Origin: Gordonia lacunae
GTDB lineage: Bacteria > Actinomycetota > Actinomycetes > Mycobacteriales > Mycobacteriaceae
DNA length: 64,000 nucleotides
Assembly: GCF_002149015.1 (NCBI RefSeq)
Contig: NZ_NGFO01000016.1
Coordinates: 62,001 to 126,000 of the forward strand
Direction of reading: 5' to 3'
Both the position numbers and the translations under genes were made by a program. The first letter of the stretch is position 1. The number at the start of each line of letters is the position of its first letter. The notes beneath the pieces were generated by a model, which worked only from the letters and a program-made list of their open reading frames with translations, was not told the DNA's origin and made no database searches. Of this stretch, positions 1 through 7,619 are shown piece by piece.

Positions 1-35
1 GCGTCCCGTTTCGAGAAAGTAGTAGTGGCACATCC

Positions 36-1229
36 ATGTTCAGAATCAAACTCCCCGTCGCCGCGGTGGCGTCCCTGGCCGTCGCCGCGGGCCTGCTGAC
101 GGCGTGCTCGTCGGAGGACACCTCCGACACGATCAATGTCGGCTTCGTCGCGCCGCTGTCGTCGTCGCCGTCGGCGTTCCAGGATCCGGCACTGGCCGCC
201 AAGGTCGCCGAGAAGGCCGTCAACGACCAGGGCGGCATCAACGGCAAGAAGCTCAACGTCATCGTGTACGACACCAAGGGCCAGCCGGCCAATGTCGTCG
301 CGGGCGCGCGCAAGCTGGTGAACGAGGACAAGGTCGTTGCGTTCATCGGTGGGAACAGCAATGACGGCCTCGCCGAGATCGGCAAGCGGGCCGGCGTCGT
401 GAACTGGTTCCCGATGGGTTGCGCCGCAGCCGATGTCGCCAACGAGCTGTCCATGATCGCCGCGCTCAACTGCGCGGGCGCGGGACAGGGTACCTACCTC
501 GGCGGTACCCGATTCAAGCCGCGTAAGGCCGTCTACGTCGCCTTCGCCGGTAATACCCCGTACATCGAGAACGCGAAACTGGGTTACCGCAACGCCGGTG
601 TGGACGATGTCGCCATCGTGGAGGTGCCGCCGGAGACAACGGATTTCGCGCCGATCATCGCGCAGGTCAAGGCGCAGAACCCCGACGTCTGGGGTGGCAT
701 GATCTACACGCCCGAGAAGCTGACCTCGCTCATCCGGGCCGCGATCGACCAGAATCTGCGTATCCCGTTGGTACTCAGCAACAATGTGATGGAGGACGCG
801 ACCATCGAGCTGGTCTCGCAATCGGGAATCCCGAACTCCGTGGCGCTCGAGAAGGGCGAGGACGCCGAACAGTTCCCCACCTGGAAGCAGTACGAGGAGC
901 AACTCGCGAAGTACGACCCGCAGGGTGAGATCAAGACCCCGCACGACGGCAGTGTGACCACCGACTGGCTCGCGGTCTGGACCTTCGCCCAGGAGGCACG
1001 CAAGCTCGACGTCGTCAACGCCGAGACGTTCCGCGAGCACACCACCGGGCTGACCGACTTCCAGACCGATGTCCTGCACCCCATCGACTTCACGATCACC
1101 GACGGCCCGGTGCTGACCGCGCCGCGCCAGGCCAACCTGTGGGCCTTCCCGGGGCACATCGCCGGCGGGAAGATCGTCGTGGACAGCAAGGAGCCCTACA
1201 GCGCATTCCTGAAGACGCCGGTGAGCTGA
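36..1229 (+). CDS. ABC transporter substrate-binding lipoprotein, type 1 (LivJ-like)
   Basis: This is a secreted, lipid-anchored solute receptor of the branched-chain amino acid/amide/urea class. The first 24 residues form a lipoprotein signal with lipobox L-T-A-C, so the mature protein should start at Cys24 and sit on the outer face of the membrane. The rest (397 residues in all) reads as a two-lobed type 1 periplasmic-binding fold, with INVGFVAPLS near the start and VVAFIGGNSNDG around residue 100. No permease or ATPase gene follows; partners may lie upstream of the window. The ligand cannot be read from sequence. It could import the substrate of the neighbouring catabolic island, but only position suggests this. 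The ribosome-binding site is weak. Confidence 0.85.
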   Translation: MFRIKLPVAAVASLAVAAGLLTACSSEDTSDTINVGFVAPLSSSPSAFQDPALAAKVAEKAVNDQGGINGKKLNVIVYDTKGQPANVVAGARKLVNEDKVVAFIGGNSNDGLAEIGKRAGVVNWFPMGCAAADVANELSMIAALNCAGAGQGTYLGGTRFKPRKAVYVAFAGNTPYIENAKLGYRNAGVDDVAIVEVPPETTDFAPIIAQVKAQNPDVWGGMIYTPEKLTSLIRAAIDQNLRIPLVLSNNVMEDATIELVSQSGIPNSVALEKGEDAEQFPTWKQYEEQLAKYDPQGEIKTPHDGSVTTDWLAVWTFAQEARKLDVVNAETFREHTTGLTDFQTDVLHPIDFTITDGPVLTAPRQANLWAFPGHIAGGKIVVDSKEPYSAFLKTPVS

Positions 1230-1247
1230 GCGCGTAACGCGTCGAGG

Positions 1248-1292
1248 AGAGTGCGGGATTCGTATCGGAAAGCGATTCGCATCCCGCACTCT
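1248..1292 (+). terminator. Long hairpin after the substrate-binding protein gene
   Basis: AGAGTGCGGGAT (1248-1259) pairs perfectly with ATCCCGCACTCT (1281-1292), and the inner arms continue pairing with two mismatches. It begins 18 bases after the stop codon and lies between convergent genes, so it probably terminates transcription from both sides. No long U-tract follows, which is normal for high-GC actinobacteria. Confidence 0.75.
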
Positions 1293-1326
1293 GCCGTGAG
1301 GCCTTCCCCCGCTGTCACGCCGGGGC

Positions 1327-1533
1327 TCAGCTCAGCAGCAACCATCCGAATCGCAGGCAGAGCGCCGTGACACCGAGGACCGCGGTCGCGATCAGCCACC
1401 GCCGCGTGACTCGTTCGGCGCGCAGATGGTCGTCGCCCGGCCGCAGGTAGACGAACGCCGCAGCCAACGCGCACAAGGCGGCGCCGGCTCCGACGACGAT
1501 CACCAACGCCAGCATCAGCACACCACCCATCAT
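1327..1533 (-). CDS. Small two-helix membrane protein, unknown
   Basis: A 68-residue hydrophobic protein. Residues about 5-30 form one probable transmembrane helix, followed by a charged loop (RPGDDHLRAERVTRR) and a second helix at about 46-67. I do not recognise the family. The start is uncertain: ATG codons at 1533, 1530 and 1515 are all in frame, and the one at 1515 has a GGTGG stretch about six bases ahead. It lies between the substrate-binding protein and the Rieske oxygenase gene, separated from each by a strong hairpin, so it looks like its own transcription unit. It could be a spurious reading frame, but the clean hydrophobic-charged-hydrophobic pattern argues for a real gene. Confidence 0.5.
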   Translation of the reverse strand: MMGGVLMLALVIVVGAGAALCALAAAFVYLRPGDDHLRAERVTRRWLIATAVLGVTALCLRFGWLLLS

Positions 1534-1578
1534 GCCGATGGCTTCGCCATCGTGCCGTCGGTGAAGCTCTCCAGCGAG

Positions 1579-1641
1579 GGCCGCACAGTCGACGAATTCG
1601 GCCGCACAGTCGACGGATCGGGCCGCACGGTCGACGGCGCA
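1579..1641. repeat. Three tandem 21-bp repeats
   Basis: Three direct copies at 1579-1599, 1600-1620 and 1621-1641 share the core GGCCGCACAGTCGACG, with changes mainly in the last five bases and one A-to-G change in the third copy. The array is intergenic and ends just before the hairpin at 1649. Function is unknown; it could be a replication-slippage array or a set of protein-binding sites. Confidence 0.8.
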
Positions 1642-1648
1642 GGCACGA

Positions 1649-1688
1649 ACTCGGCGCTGCGGCTTCTTCCGAAGTCGCAGCGCCGAGT
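1649..1688 (-). terminator. Strong hairpin downstream of the Rieske oxygenase gene
   Basis: An 18-bp stem (1649-1666 with 1671-1688, one G-T wobble) closes on a TTCC loop; ACTCGGCGCTGCG pairs with CGCAGCGCCGAGT. It begins 22 bases past the stop codon of the oxygenase gene and is a clear terminator candidate for that minus-strand operon. Confidence 0.8.
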
Positions 1689-1710
1689 CGGGATCATCGA
1701 CGACGGGGGA

Positions 1711-3105
1711 TCAGTCGACGTCCTCGCCCACCCACTTGGCGAGCAGATGGTGCATGTGCCGGATCTTGAGTTCCTGGTACGCGGCCATCGGCAGGTACTT
1801 CTGGGTGGTGGTCTTCAGGCCCCGGTGCACCTTCGGCATGTTGTATGCGTCCTGATCGAACACACGGGCCGAACTGCCGAGGACGGTGGCGTCGATCCAG
1901 GTCTGTTCGGGCGTCAGCCACTGCACCTTCGCGGCCGGCGGGCGCGGCCCGGTGAACGGCGCGAGCAGGTAGACGTCCATGATCGAGGTGTTGTGGTCGT
2001 CCCCGTTCGGCCGGAACCGGTAGACGATGCGCTGGTAGGCGCCCCAGGGGTGGAAGTTCGGGAACACCGTGTAGTAGATGCTGTCGAGCGACTCGGCATC
2101 GGACATGTTGTCTGCCTTGACATCACCGATGACGTCCCGGAGCCCCTCACGGGCGAGCAGACCGGACATCTCGCGTGCGGTGACGCCGTCGGGCAGCGTG
2201 ACCATCGGGTCCTCGTCGATCCGCGCATCCACCATCGAGTCGAACATCTCCTGCTCGCTCGGGGTGAACTTGATGTGCGGGCTGGGCACGCCGTTGGCGG
2301 TGATCCCGCGATTGAAATTGCCCCAGGTGTCGTACTGACTGTTTGAATCCCCTGTTCCCACAACTCGTTGCGGATGCGTGGTGATGACGTGGAACGCCTC
2401 CGAGAACGCCTCTTGGGCGATCTTCCAGTTCGCGTCGATCACCTTCGCGACGTGCGCCTGGATGTACCGGTCCTCGAGTGGCCAGGCCTCGAAATGCTTG
2501 CCGAGGTCGCCGAGGAAGCTTGCGAGGGACTCCGACTGCGGGTCCATGTTGATGAAGACGAACCCGCCCCAGGTGTCGACCTTGACCTGTGGGAGGTTCA
2601 TGGCGTCCTTGTCGACGTGCGGGAAATCCCATTCGCAAGTCATGGATTTCAGCGATCCGTCCAGGTTCCAGCAGAAACCGTGGAACGGGCAGCGCAGGTC
2701 GTGTCCGGCGGGACCGCTCTCCTCGCGGAGCGTACGTCCGCGGTGGAGGCACGAGTTGTAGAAGGCACGGATCGACATGTCCTGTCCGCGTACGACGAGG
2801 ATCGACTTCTCGCAGATCTCGTAGACGTGGGTGTCGCCCGGCTCGGGGATCTCCTCTTCGCGGCACGCCATCTGCCAGACCTTGTACCACATACGATCTC
2901 GCTCGAGCTCGTGATACTCACGGCTGATGTAGCGCGAGACCGGGACGAAGTTCTGGTCTTCGAAGAGGTCGTGGGTCTCCTCACGCAGAACCTGAGGGAT
3001 GGGGTGGGTGTCGGTGTCGAGTAGCCGCTGGTAGCTGGCGACGTAGTCGGCGTGCTCGTCGTCGGATGCCGCCGATCCGGCTGTACGCGTGTCGATCTCG
3101 GTCAC
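1711..3105 (-). CDS. Rieske non-haem iron ring-hydroxylating oxygenase, alpha subunit
   Basis: A 464-residue oxygenase expected to activate O2 for hydroxylation or dioxygenation of a substrate, usually aromatic. The [2Fe-2S] Rieske site is C119-x-H121 (NSCLHRG) and C139-x2-H142 (CPFHGFCW). The mononuclear iron site is in NWKIAQEAFSEAFHVITTH: His239 and His244 are present, but the residue that normally bridges the two iron centres is Glu236 rather than Asp, as I recall for carnitine oxygenase CntA. The GTG start at 3105 overlaps the stop of the upstream small gene by GTGA and is preceded by GGAGG, so the two are translationally coupled. No ferredoxin or reductase gene is nearby, so electrons must come from elsewhere. 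The substrate is unknown. Confidence 0.9.
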   Translation of the reverse strand: MTEIDTRTAGSAASDDEHADYVASYQRLLDTDTHPIPQVLREETHDLFEDQNFVPVSRYISREYHELERDRMWYKVWQMACREEEIPEPGDTHVYEICEKSILVVRGQDMSIRAFYNSCLHRGRTLREESGPAGHDLRCPFHGFCWNLDGSLKSMTCEWDFPHVDKDAMNLPQVKVDTWGGFVFINMDPQSESLASFLGDLGKHFEAWPLEDRYIQAHVAKVIDANWKIAQEAFSEAFHVITTHPQRVVGTGDSNSQYDTWGNFNRGITANGVPSPHIKFTPSEQEMFDSMVDARIDEDPMVTLPDGVTAREMSGLLAREGLRDVIGDVKADNMSDAESLDSIYYTVFPNFHPWGAYQRIVYRFRPNGDDHNTSIMDVYLLAPFTGPRPPAAKVQWLTPEQTWIDATVLGSSARVFDQDAYNMPKVHRGLKTTTQKYLPMAAYQELKIRHMHHLLAKWVGEDVD

Positions 3106-3407
3106 AGTTTGCCTCCCTCGGCCAGTCGGTTGCTGCGTGCTTCCTCGGCGAGTCGGTCCGCCTGCATCTTCTCCAGGAGCTTCGCCGCACCCATGAAGCG
3201 ACGGTTCTGGGTGATGGGAACCGGCTCGCGCGGTCCGAGGCCGACCCAGCGGGCCATCTCGGGGTCGACCGATTTCACTTCGCCGTGCAGGTACCGACCT
3301 TCGGGGTCGAAGGTGCCGGTCTTGCCGTCCTTGGTGGTGACGAGCACGTTGAAATCCTCGTCGAATTCGTAGATGGCTCGACTCATCGGATGCTGGATCT
3401 GACGCAT
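3102..3407 (-). CDS. Small protein coupled to the Rieske oxygenase, unknown
   Basis: A 101-residue protein with an N-terminal half rich in beta-prone sequence (YEFDEDFNVLVTTKDGKTGTFDPEGRYLHGEV) and a helical charged tail (AAKLLEKMQADRLAEEARSNRLAEG). The ATG at 3407 has a GAGGAG site six bases upstream. It is the first gene of a two-gene operon and ends inside the start codon of the oxygenase. I do not recognise the family. Strict coupling to the oxygenase suggests a partner, such as an assembly or substrate-handling subunit, but no iron-sulfur or flavin motif is visible, so it is not the missing electron carrier. Confidence 0.8.
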   Translation of the reverse strand: MRQIQHPMSRAIYEFDEDFNVLVTTKDGKTGTFDPEGRYLHGEVKSVDPEMARWVGLGPREPVPITQNRRFMGAAKLLEKMQADRLAEEARSNRLAEGGKL

Positions 3408-3435
3408 CGGGATCTCCTCGGTGGGGCTGGCGCCT

Positions 3436-3460
3436 CTTACTTGGCAGCGTATGCACTAAC
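3436..3460. promoter_or_regulatory. Island operator candidate (Rieske operon)
   Basis: CTTAC and CTAAC half-sites separated by exactly 15 bases, centred about 40 bases upstream of the first ATG of the Rieske operon. It matches the shared site found across the island. Confidence 0.55.
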
Positions 3461-3516
3461 TGTAGCACCGAGAGTGAGCGGCAACACATCGAACTGTATT
3501 CGATGTCAAAAAAGGG

Positions 3517-4263
3517 TCAGGACGAGCGGGCGGCCCAACTGAGCGAATTGGCGACCAGGGACCGGTAACCGGGGTGGGCGAGGGTCGTCGCGGTGTCTCC
3601 GGGTTGCAGGTAGACCAGCCGGGAGGCGCCGTTGGTGCGACACCAACCCACCAGCGACGACCCCTCGTCGTGCTGCCACCCCGCCCGCTCGTCCCGCTGC
3701 CCGGACATGGCCAGCGCGGTGGAGAAGTGCACGTCGTCGGTCATCGGGGCGTCCGTGCGCAGCAGCGGCGTCACCGAGTCCTCGAACACCTCGCAGAGAT
3801 ACGTCTCGTCGACGAGGTCGAGATGGTCCGGCAGGCCTGCGGTCACCGGGTGCGTGGCGTCCTGGACCGTGATCCGTTGGTCGACCGCATGCCGGTACCC
3901 CGAGTCCGGACGCGGCGTCCCGCGCACGGTCCCCGGGCGGTAGAGGTACCGGCCGCCGACGAATTCCGCCCAGTCGTCCCAGTTCGCCCAGCTCGCGATC
4001 GCGTGATGAAGGACGACATAGCCGTGCCCGGTCTCGCGGGCTGTCCGCAGGCACTCCCGCAGTGAGTCCGGGGGGTCGTGGGGCTCGGGCAGCGTGCCGG
4101 GCATGTCGTAGTGCAACGACACGTCGTGGTCGGCGAGGTCGTCGGGCCCGATCGCGGCATCGGGGTGCTCCCGCCAGGTGACCTCACCGGGCAGGGCGTC
4201 GAGGAGATCGGCGAAGGCGGCCCGGTCGTAGGAGTGGCCACCGGTGATCGCGAGGATGCGCAT
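3517..4263 (-). CDS. ThuA-like protein (class I glutamine-amidotransferase-like fold)
   Basis: A 248-residue ThuA-family protein. It opens with the beta-strand/turn MRILAITGGHSYDRAAF and contains the family block GHGYVVLHHAIASWANWDDWAEFVGGRY at about residues 79-107. ThuA proteins were named from trehalose utilisation but mostly have unknown roles; the fold lacks the usual catalytic Cys-His-Glu triad of amidotransferases. A second family member lies at 9038. Its own operator candidate (4287-4311) sits just ahead of the ATG, so it is probably co-regulated with the catabolic island rather than only read through from the TetR gene upstream. Confidence 0.8.
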   Translation of the reverse strand: MRILAITGGHSYDRAAFADLLDALPGEVTWREHPDAAIGPDDLADHDVSLHYDMPGTLPEPHDPPDSLRECLRTARETGHGYVVLHHAIASWANWDDWAEFVGGRYLYRPGTVRGTPRPDSGYRHAVDQRITVQDATHPVTAGLPDHLDLVDETYLCEVFEDSVTPLLRTDAPMTDDVHFSTALAMSGQRDERAGWQHDEGSSLVGWCRTNGASRLVYLQPGDTATTLAHPGYRSLVANSLSWAARSS

Positions 4264-4286
4264 GTTCGAGTCCCACCTGCATCGAA

Positions 4287-4311
4287 GTAACTGTTTCTGG
4301 ATTCAAGTTAC
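4287..4311. promoter_or_regulatory. Island operator candidate (ThuA-like gene)
   Basis: A true inverted pair: GTAAC and GTTAC separated by 15 bases, extending to GTAACT/AGTTAC. It lies 23 bases upstream of the ThuA-like start, in the 70-base gap after the TetR gene. This is the most symmetric copy of the shared site. Confidence 0.7.
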
Positions 4312-4333
4312 TCGACAACCCGGGGGATTCGGC

Positions 4334-5185
4334 TCAGCGTCCTTCGATCATCTTCGTGCAGACGTCGGTGGTCGCGGTGCGCAGGCTGGGGACGGGGATG
4401 TCCGACAGTGGCCCGCCCTCGATGCGCAGGGGCTGGATGGCGATGGTCATCGCGATCATCGTCCGGACTCGCAGGGTGCGGGCCGCGTGCTGCGCGGTGG
4501 CGGCCCGCCGGCTTGGCGGGTCGTCGCCGGCCGGGAAGTAGTCGAAGGCGCGCCGGATGTGGCGTTCCTCGTATTCCTTGGTCAGCAGGCGGGTGCCCGG
4601 GGTCGCGCCGCCGGCCATCTGCAGGAACAGCATGCGGGCCGAGTTGGGGTGCTCGGCGGTCCAGTCCCAGACCGCCGCGACGACGTCCTTGAAGGAATCC
4701 GCGCTGGCGGACACATCGTCCGGGCGAGCCGACTGCGCCGCGGCCGAACTCGCATCCATCGCGTAACCGAGCGCGCTCTCGAAGAGTTCCTCTTTGCTGG
4801 CGAAGTGGTAATAGACCGCGGTCGGGACCATCCCCGCCTCGGTGGCGATCTCCTGGATGGATGCCTCGGCGAACCCCTTCCGCGAGAAGACGCGGACGGC
4901 GGCTTTCACGATGAGGTGCCGGCGGGACGGGCGGTGCGCGGTCGATCCGGGACCGGGTGCGGCCTGCTCCGGACGTTCGGCGTCGTCCTCGTGCTCTGCT
5001 GGTGCGCTGTCGGTGGGATCGGCGTCGGGAGCGGCGTCTGCTCCCGGCCCGGCACCTGCTCCCGGATCGGCGGCCGCGAGTGCGACGTCGTCGGCGGCTG
5101 GTGTGGAGTCCCAACCGAGCCAGTCGGCATCCGACTCCGACGTGCGGTCGGCCGGCCGAGCGGTCTCTCGCCTCGATCTCGCCAT
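4334..5185 (-). CDS. TetR-family transcriptional regulator with long disordered N-terminus
   Basis: A 283-residue one-component repressor. The TetR helix-turn-helix is SIQEIATEAGMVPTAVYYHFASKEELFE, preceded by RRHLIVKAAVRVFSRKGFAEA, and starts only at about residue 80. Before it lies an Ala/Asp/Pro/Gly-rich stretch that looks disordered and is unusual for the family. The start at 5185 was chosen because GAGGAGGACGC stands directly ahead of it. The C-terminal half is the usual ligand-binding domain. It is divergent from a second TetR gene at 5298, with a palindrome between them. It is one of three regulators that could own the shared operator site; the ligand is unknown. Confidence 0.88.
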   Translation of the reverse strand: MARSRRETARPADRTSESDADWLGWDSTPAADDVALAAADPGAGAGPGADAAPDADPTDSAPAEHEDDAERPEQAAPGPGSTAHRPSRRHLIVKAAVRVFSRKGFAEASIQEIATEAGMVPTAVYYHFASKEELFESALGYAMDASSAAAQSARPDDVSASADSFKDVVAAVWDWTAEHPNSARMLFLQMAGGATPGTRLLTKEYEERHIRRAFDYFPAGDDPPSRRAATAQHAARTLRVRTMIAMTIAIQPLRIEGGPLSDIPVPSLRTATTDVCTKMIEGR

Positions 5186-5254
5186 GCGTCCTCCTCGCCG
5201 TACTCCTCGTCGCAACCCTGTCGTGGCGGGCACCTCCCGGTTCCGACCACGGCG

Positions 5255-5270
5255 TGCCAATAGGATGGCA
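5255..5270. promoter_or_regulatory. Palindrome between the divergent TetR genes
   Basis: TGCCA-N6-TGGCA (5255-5259 and 5266-5270). The spacer and following base read TAGGAT (5261-5266), a plausible -10 hexamer about 30 bases upstream of the plus-strand TetR start. A repressor here would block that promoter, so autoregulation is likely. Confidence 0.5.
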
Positions 5271-5297
5271 CAGCCCGTGGCAGCTCCCGATGCTGTC

Positions 5298-5984
5298 ATG
5301 ATCTATCGCATGGCGGGCAAGAATCCCTCAGGACGAAGCACTTCCGGCCGACGCGGTGCCGGACGCGCCCCGGCGAGCGCTCCGAGCGGCGGCAACGGCG
5401 CGAAGCGGGCCGCGCACCGGCCGTCTCGCCGCGACGTCGTGGTCGAGGCCGCGATGCACCTCTACTCCATGCGGTCGATCGAGGACGTCACCGTCGCGGA
5501 CATCGCCGCCGAGGCGCAGATGACCTCGGCGGCAGTGTATTACCACTACCCCTCGAAAGAAGAGGTGCTCCTCGGCGGTCTGCGGATCTTCGCCGAACAG
5601 ATGCTGACCCAGCTGCGCACGGAGATCGACGCCGATCCCGAGGCTTCACTCGGGGACGTGATCATCTCGGTACTCGAGTGGACCGACGCCCACCGCGCGG
5701 CGTCGCTGGTGTACTTCGTGCGATCGCCCGGGTGGAGTCTGTCGATCGAGGCGCTGCGGCGGGAGGTGCGCCTGGAGATGCTCGCGATCTTCTCCGCCGA
5801 GCTGCGGGTGCGCGACCGCATCACGTCGAAGGCCAAGCAGGCCGCGGCGGCCACGGCGCTCTCCAGCCTCCTGGAAGTGTCCGCGTCGTCCTGGCTGACG
5901 GAGGACGTCGTGCTCGCCAACCTGGGCCGACGACGCTTCTCCGACGAGGTGCGCGAGCTCGCCGCAGACATCGCCAGCGTGTGA
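5298..5984 (+). CDS. TetR-family transcriptional regulator
   Basis: A 228-residue regulator with an N-terminal HTH: HRPSRRDVVVEAAMHLYSMRSIEDVTVADIAAEAQMTSAAVYYHYPSKEEVL at about residues 41-92. The first 40 residues are basic and Gly/Ser-rich, mirroring the extended N-terminus of its divergent neighbour; the HRPSRR junction is shared by both, so they are probably ancient paralogues. The start could be ATG 5298 or ATG 5310; neither has a strong ribosome-binding site. It precedes the phosphatase/SDR/E3/ThuA operon and is a candidate repressor of it. Confidence 0.88.
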   Translation: MIYRMAGKNPSGRSTSGRRGAGRAPASAPSGGNGAKRAAHRPSRRDVVVEAAMHLYSMRSIEDVTVADIAAEAQMTSAAVYYHYPSKEEVLLGGLRIFAEQMLTQLRTEIDADPEASLGDVIISVLEWTDAHRAASLVYFVRSPGWSLSIEALRREVRLEMLAIFSAELRVRDRITSKAKQAAAATALSSLLEVSASSWLTEDVVLANLGRRRFSDEVRELAADIASV

Positions 5985-6048
5985 GATGACATCGATGCGC
6001 CTATAGCTTCGACGGTCTGGCGACGATCTGAACTGGCGCTTCGAAACA

Positions 6049-6073
6049 GTATCTTTATACCGAAATCAGTTTG
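6049..6073. promoter_or_regulatory. Island operator candidate (phosphatase-SDR-E3 operon)
   Basis: GTATC and GTTTG half-sites with a 15-base spacer. The left arm GTATCTTTATACCG closely matches GTAACTTTATTCCG of the site before pyruvate carboxylase. It ends 15 bases before the GTG start at 6089. Confidence 0.6.
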
Positions 6074-6088
6074 TGGTTCACTGGAGCC

Positions 6089-6796
6089 GTGCCCAACCAG
6101 ACCCGTGCGCGCTCGATCGACCTCGACAATCCGTTCGCCCCGCTGGCCGGACTGTGCGAGCTGGTGCTCATCCGCCACGGCGAGCAGGCGCTGAGCAAGG
6201 AACTCAGCGCGGCGGAGACGGTGGACCCCCCGCTGTCCGACCTCGGGCAGCGCCAGGTGCGTGCCGTGGCCGATCGGCTCTCCACCCGAACCGTCGACGC
6301 GGTCTACAGCTCACCGCTGCGGCGGGCCCTCGACACGGGCTGGGCCATCGCCGGTCACCACGGTCTTGAGCCGGTCGTCCGCGACACGCTCACCGAGTAC
6401 GAGCCATGGCAGTCCTTCCCCGCCGACCAGTCGCCGTTCGAGACGCTCCCGCACGACGAGATCTCGCGGATCTTCGCCGAACACATCAGGACCCGTAGCT
6501 ACGAGCCCTTTCCCTACGCCGAGGATCCGGCGGCCTTCCGGGCACGGGTACTCGGTGAGATCGGCCGGATCGTCGACGCCCACCTCGGCGAACGGGTGGT
6601 GATCACCTGTCACAGCGGAGTGATCAATGCCGTGCTCGCCGATGCGCTCGGAAGCGCATTCGACATGCCGGTTCGTGTGCACCACACGTCGGTCAACGTG
6701 TTGCGCGGCGCCGACACCCGCCGTGCGGTGCAGTCCGTCAACGACTTCACGCACGTGCTCGACTTCCAGACCGCGGTCGGCCCGATGAACCTCTAA
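6089..6796 (+). CDS. Histidine phosphatase (phosphoglycerate mutase-like)
   Basis: A 235-residue member of the histidine phosphatase superfamily. The phospho-accepting motif is LVLIRHGEQ, followed by LSDLGQRQVRAVADRL, SSPLRRALDT and the second catalytic histidine in VVITCHSGVINAVLADAL. It removes phosphate from a small ester or phosphoprotein; the sequence does not say which. It begins an operon with an SDR, dihydrolipoyl dehydrogenase and a ThuA-like gene. GTG 6089 is preferred; a TTG at 6071 in the same frame would fall inside the operator candidate. Two more family members lie at 15023-16335, which makes phosphate-ester hydrolysis a repeated theme of the island. Confidence 0.85.
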   Translation: MPNQTRARSIDLDNPFAPLAGLCELVLIRHGEQALSKELSAAETVDPPLSDLGQRQVRAVADRLSTRTVDAVYSSPLRRALDTGWAIAGHHGLEPVVRDTLTEYEPWQSFPADQSPFETLPHDEISRIFAEHIRTRSYEPFPYAEDPAAFRARVLGEIGRIVDAHLGERVVITCHSGVINAVLADALGSAFDMPVRVHHTSVNVLRGADTRRAVQSVNDFTHVLDFQTAVGPMNL

Positions 6797-6856
6797 TCCG
6801 ACGCGCCACTGCAAGCAGCCCGACCCGCCAGAACGACCCGAACAGAAGGACCCGAC

Positions 6857-7618
6857 ATGGATCTCGACCTCACCGGAAAGCGCGCCCTCATCAGCGGTGC
6901 GAGCAAGGGCATCGGCCTCGCCATCGCCAAGACCCTCCTTGCCGAGGGGGCGTCCGTGGGCATCTGCGCCCGTGGCGAAGCCCAACTCAAGACCGTCGCC
7001 GACGAACTGTCGGAGTCCGGCACGGTGTTCTGGAAGTCAGTCGACGTCGGCGACTCCACCGCGGTCACGTCCTTCGTCGACGACGCGGCCGAGGCGCTCG
7101 GCGGGGTCGACATCGTCATCGTGAACGCATCGGCGATGACCGGTAAGGGGCGCGAGGCCTGGGAGAACAGCTTCAACGTCGATCTGATGAGCCTGGTCGG
7201 CTTCATCGAGGCGGCGACACCGCATCTGGAGAAGAGTTCCGCGGCGTCGGTGGTCACGATCAGTACGACGTCGGCGATCGAGGCCGGCCCGATCACCACC
7301 GCGAACAGCTATGGCGCGCTCAAAGCCGCGGTGCTGCAGCACTCCTCGGCGCAGGCGCGTGTCCTGGGAGCCAAGGGGATTCGCGTCAACGCGGTGTCGC
7401 CCGGCCCGGTCTACTTCGCGGGCGGTCCGTGGGACACCATCAAAGAGCAGCGCCCGCAACTCTACGACGCGGCGCTGTCGTCGGCCGCGCTGGGCAAACT
7501 GGCCGCCGCCCAGGACGTCGCCAATGCGGTGACCTTCCTGGCATCTCCGGCGGCCGGCCACATCACCGGGACCAATCTGGTCGTCGACGGCGGCTTCACC
7601 AACCGATTCGACTTCTGA
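6857..7618 (+). CDS. Short-chain dehydrogenase/reductase
   Basis: A 253-residue classical SDR that oxidises a hydroxyl or reduces a carbonyl with NAD(P). The cofactor motif is ISGASKGIGLAIA near residue 12. The usual NNAG is NASA here. The catalytic Ser is in TISTTSAIEAG and the Tyr-x3-Lys is in SYGALKAAV. The C-terminus ends in ITGTNLVVDGGFTNR as in the family. ATG 6857 follows AGAAGGACCCGAC. It is the second gene of the phosphatase operon and its stop is one base from the E3 start, so it is co-transcribed with the 2-oxoacid dehydrogenase E3. Confidence 0.9.
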   Translation: MDLDLTGKRALISGASKGIGLAIAKTLLAEGASVGICARGEAQLKTVADELSESGTVFWKSVDVGDSTAVTSFVDDAAEALGGVDIVIVNASAMTGKGREAWENSFNVDLMSLVGFIEAATPHLEKSSAASVVTISTTSAIEAGPITTANSYGALKAAVLQHSSAQARVLGAKGIRVNAVSPGPVYFAGGPWDTIKEQRPQLYDAALSSAALGKLAAAQDVANAVTFLASPAAGHITGTNLVVDGGFTNRFDF

Positions 7619-7619
7619 G

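Noticed and set aside
1579-1641. Tandem repeats as a mini CRISPR
   Set aside because: Units are contiguous with no spacers and no cas genes are present.
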